From: Tritrichomonas musculus
Taxonomy: Eukaryota; Parabasalia; Tritrichomonadida; Tritrichomonadidae
Assembly (NCBI GenBank): GCA_039105265.1
Contig: JAPFFF010000001.1
Span: forward strand, 3,100,001 to 3,164,000
Direction of reading: 5' to 3'
DNA length: 64,000 nt
Positions 19,600 to 28,736 of the stretch are shown here, one piece after another; position 1 is the stretch's first letter, and each line of letters opens with the position of its first letter. The notes beneath the pieces were generated by a model. It did not search any database. It worked only from the letters and a program-made list of their open reading frames with translations, and was not told the DNA's origin. Both the position numbers and the translations under genes were made by a program.

Positions 19600-19710
19600 A
19601 TGGCATTTGGAAGTTTTAATAAAAAAATTAGTGCTAAACCAGCAGTCTTATTAAATCCAAGAAAAGATCCAAATATTATTAATAAGCCAATATTTCAACC
19701 TTTATCTTGA
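19600..19710 (+). CDS. Possible 36-residue peptide
   Basis: An ATG-led frame, MAFGSFNKKISAKPAVLLNP onward, fills the gap between two minus-strand genes and overlaps the end of the next one by 16 bp. It is basic and proline-containing. Gap-filling position and an A/T-rich leader support it weakly; no homology is recognised. Confidence 0.3.
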   Translation: MAFGSFNKKISAKPAVLLNPRKDPNIINKPIFQPLS

Positions 19711-19931
19711 TTTCTAAAATCATGAAATCGAATTGGTCCAATTGGATGAAGTGTTTTTTTGGGATATATTTTTTGTATTTCTTTTCGAAGATTTCTATTT
19801 TCATTCTTTGGAAAATACATCAATGCCAATGAACCTTTTTCATCAAGAACAAACGGTTTTCTAGAACCATCATCGTCAATAACCCAAATTATTTTCCACT
19901 TTGACTTGTGTACATATCGTTGACCTTTCAT
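19695..19931 (-). CDS. Small basic protein (element B)
   Basis: 78 residues, beginning MKGQRYVHKSKWKIIWVIDD. The middle (WKIIWVIDDDGSRKPFVLDE) suggests a small beta-hairpin domain, and the end is basic (KIYPKKTLHPIGPIRFHDF). Its ATG touches the stop of the upstream coding stretch (TAA-ATG), a tight operon-like junction. No family is recognised. Confidence 0.55.
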   Translation of the reverse strand: MKGQRYVHKSKWKIIWVIDDDGSRKPFVLDEKGSLALMYFPKNENRNLRKEIQKIYPKKTLHPIGPIRFHDFRNQDKG

Positions 19932-20488
19932 TTATTTTTTTGGTCGACCAGATTGCCCTTTAACCGTTTTATCTAAATCTTTTAATTGTTTGATAGTTGC
20001 ACCTTCAGGAATTGGAATTCCTTTCCTTTCTAATTTCTTGACCATCTCATTATATATCTCATCTTTGGACCTCCACTTACCTTTTTGTTTTTGTTTTTGT
20101 TTTTGTTTTGGTGGATTTGAATTGGTTATTTTCAGATCATCTTCAATTGGAACATAATTATAATCAATTTCGACTATTGGTTCTTGTTTTGGTAATTCAG
20201 ATGGTGGATTATCGAAATAATTATCTTCAAATTCAGATGGTGGATTATCGAAATAATTATCATAAAATTCAGGATTATCATCATATTGAGTTCTTAACGG
20301 TGACTCTTTTTGAACCGTTTTTGTTGGTTTTATTGAATCTTGAATAATATTTTGTTTGAATTTCTCACTATTTGGAAGAGTTGTAATAACTTGTTTTTGT
20401 TTTTGTTTTGGTTCTGGTTTTTGTATTGGAAGATTTACATGAACTACATTAGGTAAATTTATTTTTTTCGGTTCATATTTCTTTGTGA
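19932..20488 (-). CDS. Q/K/P-rich coding-like stretch (element B)
   Basis: An open minus-strand frame runs between the two neighbouring minus-strand genes and has clear protein-like content. It has QKQKQKQ tracts, a duplicated acidic motif DNYFDNPPSE, and a basic C-terminal part (KGKWRSKDEIYNEMVKK, GIPIPEGATIKQLKDLDK) ending KGQSGRPKK. The C-terminal part resembles a small SAP- or HeH-like DNA-binding helix pair. It does not look whole as a stand-alone gene and is reported as a fossil piece of the element. Its composition matches the basic protein encoded just upstream on the same strand. Confidence 0.5.
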
Positions 20489-21799
20489 TTATTCTGTTCC
20501 TGGAATTTTTTTTTCCCCATTTAATCTTTTCATTATTGTTTGAGCATATTGTGATCGATTAGATAACGGAGGTCTTTGAGTTTGAGTACCGACTGCATCA
20601 TTTGTTTCTGTTATTGGTGGTTGCACAGGTTCGCTAACACTCACTGGTGGTGGAGGTGGAGTTATGGTTATTGGTTTTTGTTTTCTTTCTCTCTTTTTAT
20701 ATACTAGATTATTTGATTCAATTAATTCAATTATTTCTTTTCTTTTCATTGTTTCATTAAAATCAATACCATTTCTTCTGAGTAATCTTCGAAGACTATC
20801 AATTTTAATTCCTTTATATTTTTCTCTCAATTCTTGATTTCTTTGTTTTGCTTCATTTGCCTTCGCCTTTTTTGGCTTTGGCTCACTTTCTTTCGCCTTT
20901 TTCGGTTTTGGCTCACTTTCTTTCGCCTTTTTTGATTTTTTCCCAAATTTACCTTTTGCTATATCTTTCATTGTTTGGGCTAAATCCATTCTTGTTGCAT
21001 CTGCTGGAATTGGATTGAGCTCAACATCTTCTAAGTCTATTGAATTGATTGCATTTAATAAAGTTCCATAAGATAAATATTGATATCGACCTTTTTGAAT
21101 ACAATCTGCTTCATGTAACCAGATATTTAATTTTTCGTCATCTGTATTGTTATCTACATTATATCCTAATTTTTGTAATTTTTCAATTCTTTTAGCTTTT
21201 GGTATTTCACCATATTTAGCTATCATTTTATTTATTTTATCTAATCTTTTCTTCTCATTTGCATCAACAAAATCTTTTGCTCTAGGAACATTTGCTCTTG
21301 TTCTTTTTGGCTTTGGCTCATTTTCTTTCGCCTTTTTTGACTCATTTTCTTTCGCCTTTTTTGGTTTGAGTTTATCAACAAAATCTTTTGCTCTTGGAAC
21401 ATTTGCTCTTGTTCTTGGTTTCTTTTCATTGAGGACCCAATCGAGTTCACCATTTTTCAACATTCTTTGACCTTTCCTTTGTTTATATAATCTATGTGCT
21501 TCTAGTTTTTCTGGAGTAGGATCAAGAATTTCTAATGGAACGATCTTTTGTTTTGATCTTTTCTTCCATTCTGATGGAGTAAAAACATATTCATGTAATC
21601 CTTTCATCACATGAATTCTATTATCAGGTGTTTTTTCCATAAAATATCTCTTATCTTTAAATTCATAACTTTGTGCATATCCTTTCTTTGTTGTATTTAT
21701 TTTTTTTACTTGTCTCTGGTTATGATTATCTCGTTTCCTGAAAAACTCTTTCGCTTCTGGTGTTGTATTTGATCGTTTTGTATTTACTTTTTTTGACAT
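20489..21799 (-). CDS. Lysine-rich protein with SAP-like domain (element B)
   Basis: 436 residues, very basic. Two copies of a TRANVPRAKDFVD motif and runs of KKAKE(S/N)EPKP repeats occupy the middle. A helical domain (IEKLQKLGYNVDNNTDDEKL onward) is followed by IDSLRRLLRRNGIDFNETMK, which has the helix-turn-helix layout of a SAP DNA-binding motif. The C-terminal part is proline-rich (ITPPPPPVSVSEPV). It is probably a DNA-compacting or genome-organising protein; adenovirus-like core proteins are an analogy only. It belongs to a block of three basic genes with spacers of about 40-50 bp. Confidence 0.6.
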   Translation of the reverse strand: MSKKVNTKRSNTTPEAKEFFRKRDNHNQRQVKKINTTKKGYAQSYEFKDKRYFMEKTPDNRIHVMKGLHEYVFTPSEWKKRSKQKIVPLEILDPTPEKLEAHRLYKQRKGQRMLKNGELDWVLNEKKPRTRANVPRAKDFVDKLKPKKAKENESKKAKENEPKPKRTRANVPRAKDFVDANEKKRLDKINKMIAKYGEIPKAKRIEKLQKLGYNVDNNTDDEKLNIWLHEADCIQKGRYQYLSYGTLLNAINSIDLEDVELNPIPADATRMDLAQTMKDIAKGKFGKKSKKAKESEPKPKKAKESEPKPKKAKANEAKQRNQELREKYKGIKIDSLRRLLRRNGIDFNETMKRKEIIELIESNNLVYKKRERKQKPITITPPPPPVSVSEPVQPPITETNDAVGTQTQRPPLSNRSQYAQTIMKRLNGEKKIPGTE

Positions 21800-21839
21800 T
21801 TTTACTTACAAAAATAATATCGAATTTCAATTTTTAAAT

Positions 21840-22415
21840 TTAATTCTTTGTTCTTTTATATCCTTTTTGTGGTCCTGGTTTCTTTCTAGGTGTTCCATCT
21901 TTTTTCAATTCTCCTTTCTTTTGTCCTTTATCTGATCTTGTTTTTCTTGGTAATCGAGGTCCATAATGTCTTTCTCGTGGTTTTCTTGTTCCATTCGGTT
22001 TTTTCCTTGGTTGTCTTGGTTTATTTGATGTTTTTCTTTTATTTTTATATCCTGTTTCTGCCCAACGTGCAAGAATTGCTTGTAATGTTTCTTTTGTATC
22101 ATCAGGTGAAAAATGGATTCCTTCTTTTCTCGCAAAATCTTGTAAATCTTTTAAATTAACATGTGACCAATCATAAGCAGGTAGATCTAAATATTTTCTT
22201 GGTGTCTTTGGAGCTGGAGCTGCTGTTGCTTCTACTACATCTGCTGCTGCTTGCATTGCTTCTCCTGCTTGATTTAATACCTTTGCTGTTGATTTTTTGA
22301 TTTTGATATCAGATAATGTCTTCGCTGAGGTTGTTGTTGGTGGTGGTCCTGTTGCGAATTTTATTTTACTTGCACGTCTAGCGTTTTTTCCTGGATTGTT
22401 TTTTTTCGATACCAT
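21840..22415 (-). CDS. Basic protein with SAP-like motif (element B)
   Basis: 191 residues. The N-terminal part is basic and alanine-rich (AGEAMQAAADVVEATAA). Residues about 85-125 (HVNLKDLQDFARKEGIHFSP onward) fit a SAP-like helix pair. The last 70 residues are almost all K, R, G and P (RKTSNKPRQPRKKPNGTRKP). It is probably a DNA-binding core-type protein, and it shares its design with the 436-residue neighbour downstream. Confidence 0.6.
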   Translation of the reverse strand: MVSKKNNPGKNARRASKIKFATGPPPTTTSAKTLSDIKIKKSTAKVLNQAGEAMQAAADVVEATAAPAPKTPRKYLDLPAYDWSHVNLKDLQDFARKEGIHFSPDDTKETLQAILARWAETGYKNKRKTSNKPRQPRKKPNGTRKPRERHYGPRLPRKTRSDKGQKKGELKKDGTPRKKPGPQKGYKRTKN

Positions 22416-22463
22416 CTTTTATTTTTGATTTTTCATTAAATTATCAAAAAATAAAATTATTTT

Positions 22464-22730
22464 TTATCGTTCTTTTCTTCGATCCTTTTTATCTTTTTTG
22501 AGCTTGGTTTTCGTTTTGATTGTATTCCGAAATGATCTTGGTGATGGTTTATACAAATCCGTATACCATGCTGGGAGTACAAGTTCTTTTATTGCTTTTG
22601 GTGGTCTTGTTGCTTTTGATGATCCTGTTGCATTTGATGATCCTGATTTGACTGTAAAGATCATTACGGGGTTTGCTGGGGTTCGTGCTTTCTTTTTCGG
22701 TGTCGTCCTTCTTGTTTTTTTTACTGGCAT
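22464..22730 (-). CDS. Small basic core-like protein (element B)
   Basis: 88 residues, with K/R clusters at both ends (MPVKKTRRTTPKKKARTP and KTKLKKDKKDRRKER) around a less charged middle (PPKAIKELVLPAWYTDLYKP). Size and composition recall short nucleoprotein core peptides. It is the third member of the basic gene block. No family is firmly recognised. Confidence 0.55.
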   Translation of the reverse strand: MPVKKTRRTTPKKKARTPANPVMIFTVKSGSSNATGSSKATRPPKAIKELVLPAWYTDLYKPSPRSFRNTIKTKTKLKKDKKDRRKER

Positions 22731-22768
22731 TTGATTCTTTCATTAAAATTAATTTTTCAAAAAACTAA

Positions 22769-23017
22769 TTACATCAAACCTATTTCCAGTTCTAACTTCT
22801 CTAATATAAATTGCTCTAACATATTAATGAAATGAGTATCAATTTGATTAGCAATTCTTAAATTTAAAACAATTCTTTGATCAAATAGTCCAATTGATTT
22901 ATTGAATATTTCATTCATCCAATAATTTTTGATTTCTTGTGAATTTGCAAATCTCCATTCCAATATTAAGAATAACGTATTATTAATTTCTTTGAGTTCA
23001 TTCTTGATGTAATTCAT
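22769..23017 (-). CDS. Small helical protein (element B)
   Basis: 82 residues, helical, with many I, L, F and N. Its start overlaps the end of the upstream gene by 20 bp in another frame, which suggests coupled expression. No family recognised. Confidence 0.55.
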   Translation of the reverse strand: MNYIKNELKEINNTLFLILEWRFANSQEIKNYWMNEIFNKSIGLFDQRIVLNLRIANQIDTHFINMLEQFILEKLELEIGLM

Positions 23018-23330
23018 TTTCTATCTCATTAAAATCTTCTTCATTTTCATTTTCATTTTCCTCTTCTCCATTTTCAGGATCTTCAAAAGTTTTATTTAAG
23101 TTATCAACACTCTTTGATTTTGTTATTTTTCTATTGCCTCCTTTCAAATGTGGTCTTGATGGCCTATCTTTTTTCATCCAATCTGACCACCTTACTGAAA
23201 ATTCATTACCTTCATATAAATAATGAATACGAATATCTCCTCTTTTGTATTCATCTAATAATATACAATTTTCTTTAGCCATTTCTTCTCTCACTTTTTG
23301 AGTATTCCAGCGGATCCTAGTCTTTGTCAT
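22998..23330 (-). CDS. Small protein with basic head and acidic tail (element B)
   Basis: The start is the ATG at 23330 (MTKTRIRWNTQKVREEMAKE), giving 110 residues. The first 65 residues (up to SVRWSDWMKKDRPSRPH) form a compact alpha/beta unit that loosely recalls short DNA-binding repeats next to homing endonucleases. The tail is E/N-rich (GEEENENENEEDFNE). The charge split suggests a DNA- or core-protein-binding adaptor, but this is inference. Confidence 0.5.
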   Translation of the reverse strand: MTKTRIRWNTQKVREEMAKENCILLDEYKRGDIRIHYLYEGNEFSVRWSDWMKKDRPSRPHLKGGNRKITKSKSVDNLNKTFEDPENGEEENENENEEDFNEIENELHQE

Positions 23331-23389
23331 ATATTTTTGAGACAAAATAAAAAATTAAAAAAATTAAAAAAGCTTATTGTTTAATTAAA

Positions 23390-23572
23390 TCATGCAATTG
23401 CAAGTAAGAAATAAATAAAAGTGAAAATGATGTTCATCACAAAGAGAATAACAAGAGTCCACAAACAGCAATTGGGTGGTGGGTTGGAACAACAGCAATC
23501 GCCAGAGTCGTTATCAATTCTTTCACTCTCAGAAAATGACATTAATGGTTGAGTGGTTGCTCTTCTTGACAT
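23390..23572 (-). CDS. Small tail-anchored membrane protein (element B)
   Basis: 60 residues. A polar head with a cysteine cluster (DCCCSNPPPNCC) is followed by one membrane segment to the C-terminus (LWTLVILFVMNIIFTFIYFL). This is the layout of a tail-anchored protein or small viral membrane protein. A clear element-B promoter box precedes it (23584-23597), which supports expression. Confidence 0.6.
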   Translation of the reverse strand: MSRRATTQPLMSFSESERIDNDSGDCCCSNPPPNCCLWTLVILFVMNIIFTFIYFLLAIA

Positions 23573-23600
23573 TTATAAAAATGGTCTGTCAAAACCGCCA
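23573..23600 (-). promoter_or_regulatory. GGCGGTTTTGACAGACC promoter box
   Basis: Read on the minus strand, GGCGGTTTTGACAGACC lies just before ATTTTTATAAATG. It is one of the repeated element-B upstream boxes. Confidence 0.7.
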
Positions 23601-23602
23601 AT

Positions 23603-26600
23603 CTAGTATTCAAAATATTTTTCTCTCTTTCCTTCTTTATATGGTGTTGATATTCTTCTTTTGAATTCATTTAAGGTTGATACAGTCATATTTTTATTCA
23701 TTTGGAAACATGGTTGACCTTTTGTAAGATCAAATGTTTGTTGATTACCTTCATATAAATATTTATATAATTTCATTGGATCATTATCAAATTCATTCTT
23801 ATAAGCATATTTAATAGATTGTTCAGTTAATCCTTTCCCACGAGTCATATAATCAATTTCACCTGTAGAATCTTGTAACTTATCAATATACATCTTTTTC
23901 ATCAAAAAGTATGATTCAATTGATTCCGGCATTTCTTTGTGACCATTTATAGTTGGAAAATCTGAATGGAATTGACCTAAATATTTACCTATGAGTTCTC
24001 GATTATATTTTTCTTTATAAGCTTTTTGTAATTTTGGTAAATCATTTATTTCAATATGCATTGAATCAGTATCCTGATAATAAATATGGCAACCAATATC
24101 AAATGCAAGACACATCACTTCATTCATGATTCTTTTTGACATACTTAATACATGAATACCTAATAATGAAAAATTAAAATGTTTATCAATTGGTCTCAAT
24201 ATTCGAACAGCATGCATATTATTTTGTAATTCAATATCTTCAACAATTTTGTTATAATTTTTGATCCAATAATTATCTAAAGTATCTTGATCGTTAATGT
24301 ATTTAAAATCTTTTTCAATAGGTCTTTCAATAGTTTTACCATAACAACTATTCATAATTAATTTATATAAATTTTGTAAAGGATTGTCTTGACTTTTATA
24401 TTCTAATCTTTTCTCAAATATTTTTTGAATTTCTTTTTGGATATGATATTCTCTTTTTCCAGGCCAATAATAACCTCTAATTAATTCGAAATCTATTTTT
24501 TGAAATTCAATGAGATCTTCTAAATAAATATTATCGACAATCATTTTGAAAGGTTTATCGAATTTATCATCATTAAGGTTACCATCTTTTGTTTTCTTAA
24601 CGATTAATGGAAATGGATAATGTTTATGAATTCCAGTAACTAAAATTTCTACTATATATGCACCTTGTTTTGATAAAAATTCATAATTTAATTCTGTTTT
24701 GGATATTACTACTGGTTTTCCTTGAACGGTATATAATCTATGAATTGCTGAAGGATATAAACTAACTGCGTCAAAATCTGCTAATTTTTCAGTGATATGC
24801 CACTTTTTGTTATAAGCAGTCATACATCTACCACCATAAACAGCATATGAACAAAATTTCCTAACAATTCCACCTACTGAATATAAATCATGACCATAAT
24901 AAACTTTATGATTAAATACATCATTAGCTAAAGAAGAAATTGAAATATATTTGAATGGATCAATTTTGAAATCTTGAATGAAACCTTGTCTAAATTTAAC
25001 AAAACTTTCTCTTAATATTCGAACATCTTGATGACAATAAAATAATGCATATTTCCACATATCAAATTCATTATTATTTAAACGGCATCCCTTAATTTTG
25101 TTAATATTTGAACGAAATAATTGATAATCTTGTTCAGTCCATGTTTTATCTTCTTCTTTACCTGCTTCATTAATTTGACCTTTATTTGTTCTTAATCTTT
25201 CAAATGTATAATATTTGTATGGGAAAATTTCTTTTTCACAAGGAATATTAAACATTAATGGTAGATTAGATAGCTTGCAAGAGAAAATTGGATAACTATC
25301 TTTAAATGTTATCTTTTTGTTTTCAAATTTCAAAGTCATATTAAAACATTGATTTCCTTTAATAATTGATGATAATATTTTTATATTTTGATTATTGTTT
25401 TGTAAAATCATTCTAATATCATAAGCCAAATTATGAAAATAACAAATTGAATCAGTAGGTAAATATTTCAATAGATTTATATTACATTTTTCACCTAAGA
25501 ATTCTTTCTTAATTTTCCCATCTAATGAATGTAAACAACATAAGAATGGAATATGAATTTTTGAACTTGTATCAGATTCAAAATCACAAAACCAATAAGA
25601 AGTTTCTACTTGTTTGATTATTTTTGTTTTTGGTTCAATTAATTTACAACAATATTCATCTTTATATTCTAATGTAGTATTTGAAATATCTTGATCAATT
25701 TCATTATAAAATATTGAATGTAATAAATGTTCTTGTGAATAATTAATTGGAATGAAATAATTTTTCTTAAATAATTCTCTAATCAAGTTTGAAGAAGTTA
25801 TAAATGATCTACCTTTTGTCCAATGATCTGTAATCCAATCTTTATTATATTTGTCTTCATCTAACTTTTCAATATTTTTGATATAATAATATGTAAATGG
25901 AGTCTTTTCTTCGATGAAATAATGTTTTTGATATACATTGAATTTATGAGTTCGTTCTGGTTCAGCTTTTTGTATACCCATATATGTTTTTCTTTTACCC
26001 TTATCCATTGAACGTACAGATTGTTTTTGAGCAACAGAATTATCATCAATATAAGTTAAATTAAGATGAATATTAAATTCTTCACATAAATGATTAATAC
26101 TACTTTGTGATAAATATCTATTTTGAATCCTTAATCTAATTTGATTTAATAATGATTCTGAATAATTTCCAGTTTGTTGTAAAGCATAAATGAAACAACA
26201 ATCATTTAATTCTTCTTTTATTTTCTTTGTCTTTTCATTAATTAAACTATCAAATATTTGTAATCGAACGAGGTAATCAATTAATACTTTTGGACAACCA
26301 GGTTTTAATAAATATTTAAAGAATCCTCCATCAACTGTATTTTTAAGTTTTGGATGTTTTAATATACTAAATTTGATTTGAGAAAATAATGAAAATTCAG
26401 GCAATCTTTGACCTTCTAAATCATATTCCCAACCTGGATTCTTTTCAATTTGATAAATGAAATTCTCTTCTGTTAAATTCTTTAATAATTCTTCATAAGT
26501 TTTTCCATTTAAAGGTACAGAATGCCATTGACCTCCAACTGAATAAGATAATTTATATTTTTCTGTTGCAGCTAATTCACCTATTTCATTTTCAAATTTC

Positions 26601-27274
26601 TTTCGTAAGAATGGAAATAATTTCTTTCGACCATAATCATTTAATTGTTCAAAATTAATTCTCCAATCAGTTGGTGAATCATTTAACATTTTTATATAAC
26701 CATCAACAATTCTATCTTGATCATTTTCATTATTAATTTTCATGAATTGAATAAATGAATCATCTTTTGAATGAGGTCTAATTGAATTCTGAATATTTAA
26801 GAAATAAGGATCAGTTGTTCTTTTTGGTTCATATTCATTTGATTTTGGCTCTGGATGCGGTGGAACTAATTTTCTCAAAGGTACATTTTGCTCACTAACG
26901 GGCATTAATTTTCTCAAAGGTACATTTGGTGGTGCATTTGCAATTATTTCTTTCAATGATGATTTCTCTGGCTCAATTGGTGTCGATGGTGGGGGTTCAG
27001 TAAATTCTTTTTCTGGTTTTGGTTCTGGGGGTTGATTTAAATATTGAGGGAGATTTGAATGAGTTAAACCTTTAACGAACCAAAATATTGAATCCCCATT
27101 CAATTTTCCATCGTAACCATTTTCTTTAACTTTTTGTATAATATACTCATTTAATATTTCTTTACTTCGATCCCCATTCTTTTTAGAGAATTCTTTAAAC
27201 GTTTCTTTACCATTCGTTAAGAGATTATAAATCTCCATTAATCTGTTAGGATTCGCTCTAATAGTTGTTGTCAT
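23603..27274 (-). CDS. polB: Protein-primed family B DNA polymerase (element B)
   Basis: 1223 residues, full length for Polinton polymerases. The first 500 residues hold a proline-rich linker (about 80-135) and an unrecognised region. Exonuclease motifs are FCDFESD near residue 560, FHNLAYDIRM near 616 and YCHQDVRIL near 748. Polymerase motifs are A DFDAVSLYPSAI near 835, B KLIMNSCYGKTI near 976, C YYQDTDSMH near 1067 and KKMYIDKL near 1125. The exonuclease and polymerase residues expected of the family are visible. It replicates the linear element from protein-bound ends. The start at 27274 lies 29 bp from the shared promoter box at 27303-27319. Homologue of the element A polymerase but divergent. 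Confidence 0.95.
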   Translation of the reverse strand: MTTTIRANPNRLMEIYNLLTNGKETFKEFSKKNGDRSKEILNEYIIQKVKENGYDGKLNGDSIFWFVKGLTHSNLPQYLNQPPEPKPEKEFTEPPPSTPIEPEKSSLKEIIANAPPNVPLRKLMPVSEQNVPLRKLVPPHPEPKSNEYEPKRTTDPYFLNIQNSIRPHSKDDSFIQFMKINNENDQDRIVDGYIKMLNDSPTDWRINFEQLNDYGRKKLFPFLRKKFENEIGELAATEKYKLSYSVGGQWHSVPLNGKTYEELLKNLTEENFIYQIEKNPGWEYDLEGQRLPEFSLFSQIKFSILKHPKLKNTVDGGFFKYLLKPGCPKVLIDYLVRLQIFDSLINEKTKKIKEELNDCCFIYALQQTGNYSESLLNQIRLRIQNRYLSQSSINHLCEEFNIHLNLTYIDDNSVAQKQSVRSMDKGKRKTYMGIQKAEPERTHKFNVYQKHYFIEEKTPFTYYYIKNIEKLDEDKYNKDWITDHWTKGRSFITSSNLIRELFKKNYFIPINYSQEHLLHSIFYNEIDQDISNTTLEYKDEYCCKLIEPKTKIIKQVETSYWFCDFESDTSSKIHIPFLCCLHSLDGKIKKEFLGEKCNINLLKYLPTDSICYFHNLAYDIRMILQNNNQNIKILSSIIKGNQCFNMTLKFENKKITFKDSYPIFSCKLSNLPLMFNIPCEKEIFPYKYYTFERLRTNKGQINEAGKEEDKTWTEQDYQLFRSNINKIKGCRLNNNEFDMWKYALFYCHQDVRILRESFVKFRQGFIQDFKIDPFKYISISSLANDVFNHKVYYGHDLYSVGGIVRKFCSYAVYGGRCMTAYNKKWHITEKLADFDAVSLYPSAIHRLYTVQGKPVVISKTELNYEFLSKQGAYIVEILVTGIHKHYPFPLIVKKTKDGNLNDDKFDKPFKMIVDNIYLEDLIEFQKIDFELIRGYYWPGKREYHIQKEIQKIFEKRLEYKSQDNPLQNLYKLIMNSCYGKTIERPIEKDFKYINDQDTLDNYWIKNYNKIVEDIELQNNMHAVRILRPIDKHFNFSLLGIHVLSMSKRIMNEVMCLAFDIGCHIYYQDTDSMHIEINDLPKLQKAYKEKYNRELIGKYLGQFHSDFPTINGHKEMPESIESYFLMKKMYIDKLQDSTGEIDYMTRGKGLTEQSIKYAYKNEFDNDPMKLYKYLYEGNQQTFDLTKGQPCFQMNKNMTVSTLNEFKRRISTPYKEGKREKYFEY

Positions 27275-27320
27275 GTTAACTTTCTTTTACAATAAAAATA
27301 ATGGTCTGTCAAAACCGTTA
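27275..27320 (-). promoter_or_regulatory. AACGGTTTTGACAGACC promoter box of the polymerase gene
   Basis: On the minus strand, AACGGTTTTGACAGACCAT stands about 30 bp before the polymerase ATG. It matches the box at 23573 almost exactly. Confidence 0.7.
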
Positions 27321-27336
27321 ATTAAAAAGAAAATGT

Positions 27337-27597
27337 TTATTTAGGTCGAGTTAATTGAAGAATGAAAACATCTTTCACTAATTGTTCAATTTGAGCTTTA
27401 TGTTCAGCAACTTTTCGATCAATTCTTCGGACAGAACTTTCTAAACGTTCCAATCTTGAAGTTAATTCATCAAGTTGAGAATTTATTTTTTGCATGAGAA
27501 CTTTCGTTATATTCAAATCATTTCGAACATTCGATAGAAAATCTCTTGTTTGATCATCAATCTTTTTCTTCTCTTCGAAAAAGTCAGGTTCACTCAT
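27337..27597 (-). CDS. Small coiled-coil protein (element B)
   Basis: 86 residues, a near-continuous heptad coil (LNITKVLMQKINSQLDELTS, LERLESSVRRIDRKV). It is acidic at the start and mixed after. Its upstream spacer 27598-27630 carries AACGGTTTTGACACTTCATT and ATTTTTAAATG on the minus strand. The likely role is oligomerisation or an adaptor; no family is recognised. Confidence 0.65.
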   Translation of the reverse strand: MSEPDFFEEKKKIDDQTRDFLSNVRNDLNITKVLMQKINSQLDELTSRLERLESSVRRIDRKVAEHKAQIEQLVKDVFILQLTRPK

Positions 27598-27633
27598 TTA
27601 AAAATAATGAAGTGTCAAAACCGTTTTTATATT

Positions 27634-28341
27634 TCATTCCTGATAATGACTAATATATTCATCTATTAACCTCTTTAATTTATCTAAACATGTTTTTGAA
27701 GCAGTAATGATAGAACCATAAATTGAAACATCATTTGTACCAAAATTCTTACGAATAATATCTTTTATATCTCTATTTGGTGTCATAGCTATTGGCATAT
27801 TATCTTTGAAATACCATTGATTTTTTTCTTTTGGTTTGATATCACGATAATAATCTTTATGACGTTTGACTAAATGTAATTTAACTTTTTCTGGATTATC
27901 TTTTAATTCTTCTAACCAAATTAAGAATTTATAATCATATTCTCTATTTTTAGGTACTAATCTTGGTTTTTGTTCAAGTCTTTGTTTTTCAAAATACTCA
28001 TCTAATAATTTTAGAACAAAAAATGAATAAGTAGGTGAAGCCCAAATTGCTATATGATTTATTAATAATTTATGAACATAAATTCCTTTCAAATTATTCG
28101 GTAAATTTGGTCGATTTTCTAATAACTTTTGGTCGGGCGGAATTCCGACTGACTCAGAAATAAATTGAAATAACTCCTTTGTTTGTTTATTTTCATTCCA
28201 ATTCTTAATTTTCTTTGTTGATTGACAAGCACTAATTATACTATTTGCTTGAAACATATTATCTTTCTTTGAACGTATAATTCGTAAATGTTCATTATAT
28301 TGTAACCATTCATAATTTTCATTTATTGGCTCTACTATCAT
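27634..28341 (-). CDS. KilA-N domain protein (element B)
   Basis: 235 residues. Residues about 28-118 (MFQANSIISACQSTKKIKNW, then TKELFQFISESVGIP, then GIYVHKLLINHIAIWASP) follow the KilA-N pattern: a short strand pair, a W-containing helix, TKELI-like helix, then the VHxxLAxHIAxWxSP motif. KilA-N is a DNA-binding domain common in large DNA viruses and phages. The C-terminal half (FLIWLEELKDNPEKVKLHLV and FGTNDVSIYGSIITASKTCL) is unassigned. It diverges from a small plus-strand gene over an 87-bp spacer. A regulator of element genes is plausible. Confidence 0.8.
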   Translation of the reverse strand: MIVEPINENYEWLQYNEHLRIIRSKKDNMFQANSIISACQSTKKIKNWNENKQTKELFQFISESVGIPPDQKLLENRPNLPNNLKGIYVHKLLINHIAIWASPTYSFFVLKLLDEYFEKQRLEQKPRLVPKNREYDYKFLIWLEELKDNPEKVKLHLVKRHKDYYRDIKPKEKNQWYFKDNMPIAMTPNRDIKDIIRKNFGTNDVSIYGSIITASKTCLDKLKRLIDEYISHYQE

Positions 28342-28428
28342 TTTTGTTTTTGTAAGAGGATAAAAAAATAAAAAGATAAATTAAATTCATAAAAAGTGAA
28401 GTGTCAAAACCGTTATTCATTTTTTTAA
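28342..28428. promoter_or_regulatory. Bidirectional promoter spacer
   Basis: The spacer between two divergent start codons holds GTGAAGTGTCAAAACCGTT at 28396-28414. On the plus side TTCATTTTTTTAAATG follows directly, an Inr-like TCATTTTT next to the start at 28429. Confidence 0.7.
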
Positions 28429-28716
28429 ATGTTGTCTACTCATAGTTTGAATCTACTCAAAGAAAATTTGAATAGTTCAATTGATGAATTAATTAGACAA
28501 ATACATACTGTTGAAGAATTAGATATAGAGATTATGAAATTGAAGAATGATCCTGATTATGAAAGTTTCCTAGAGGAATTAGAGAAAGAGAAACAAAAAT
28601 ATGAATCCAAAAAAGCTGAAGTAATTCAAAACACTCAAACCTTAATCAACTTCATCGAACAAAAAAAATCAACCACATCGAAAAAAATAAAATTATCAAT
28701 AATATTGAAAGAGTAA
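28429..28716 (+). CDS. Small coiled-coil protein (element B)
   Basis: 95 residues. A long acidic-basic coil (LNSSIDELIRQIHTVEELDI; EELEKEKQKYESKKAEV) ends with a basic stretch (KKSTTSKKIKLS). A clear Inr-type start context TTCATTTTTTTAAATG supports it. Function unknown. Confidence 0.65.
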   Translation: MLSTHSLNLLKENLNSSIDELIRQIHTVEELDIEIMKLKNDPDYESFLEELEKEKQKYESKKAEVIQNTQTLINFIEQKKSTTSKKIKLSIILKE

Positions 28717-28736
28717 AAAATTATTTTTTTATTTAT

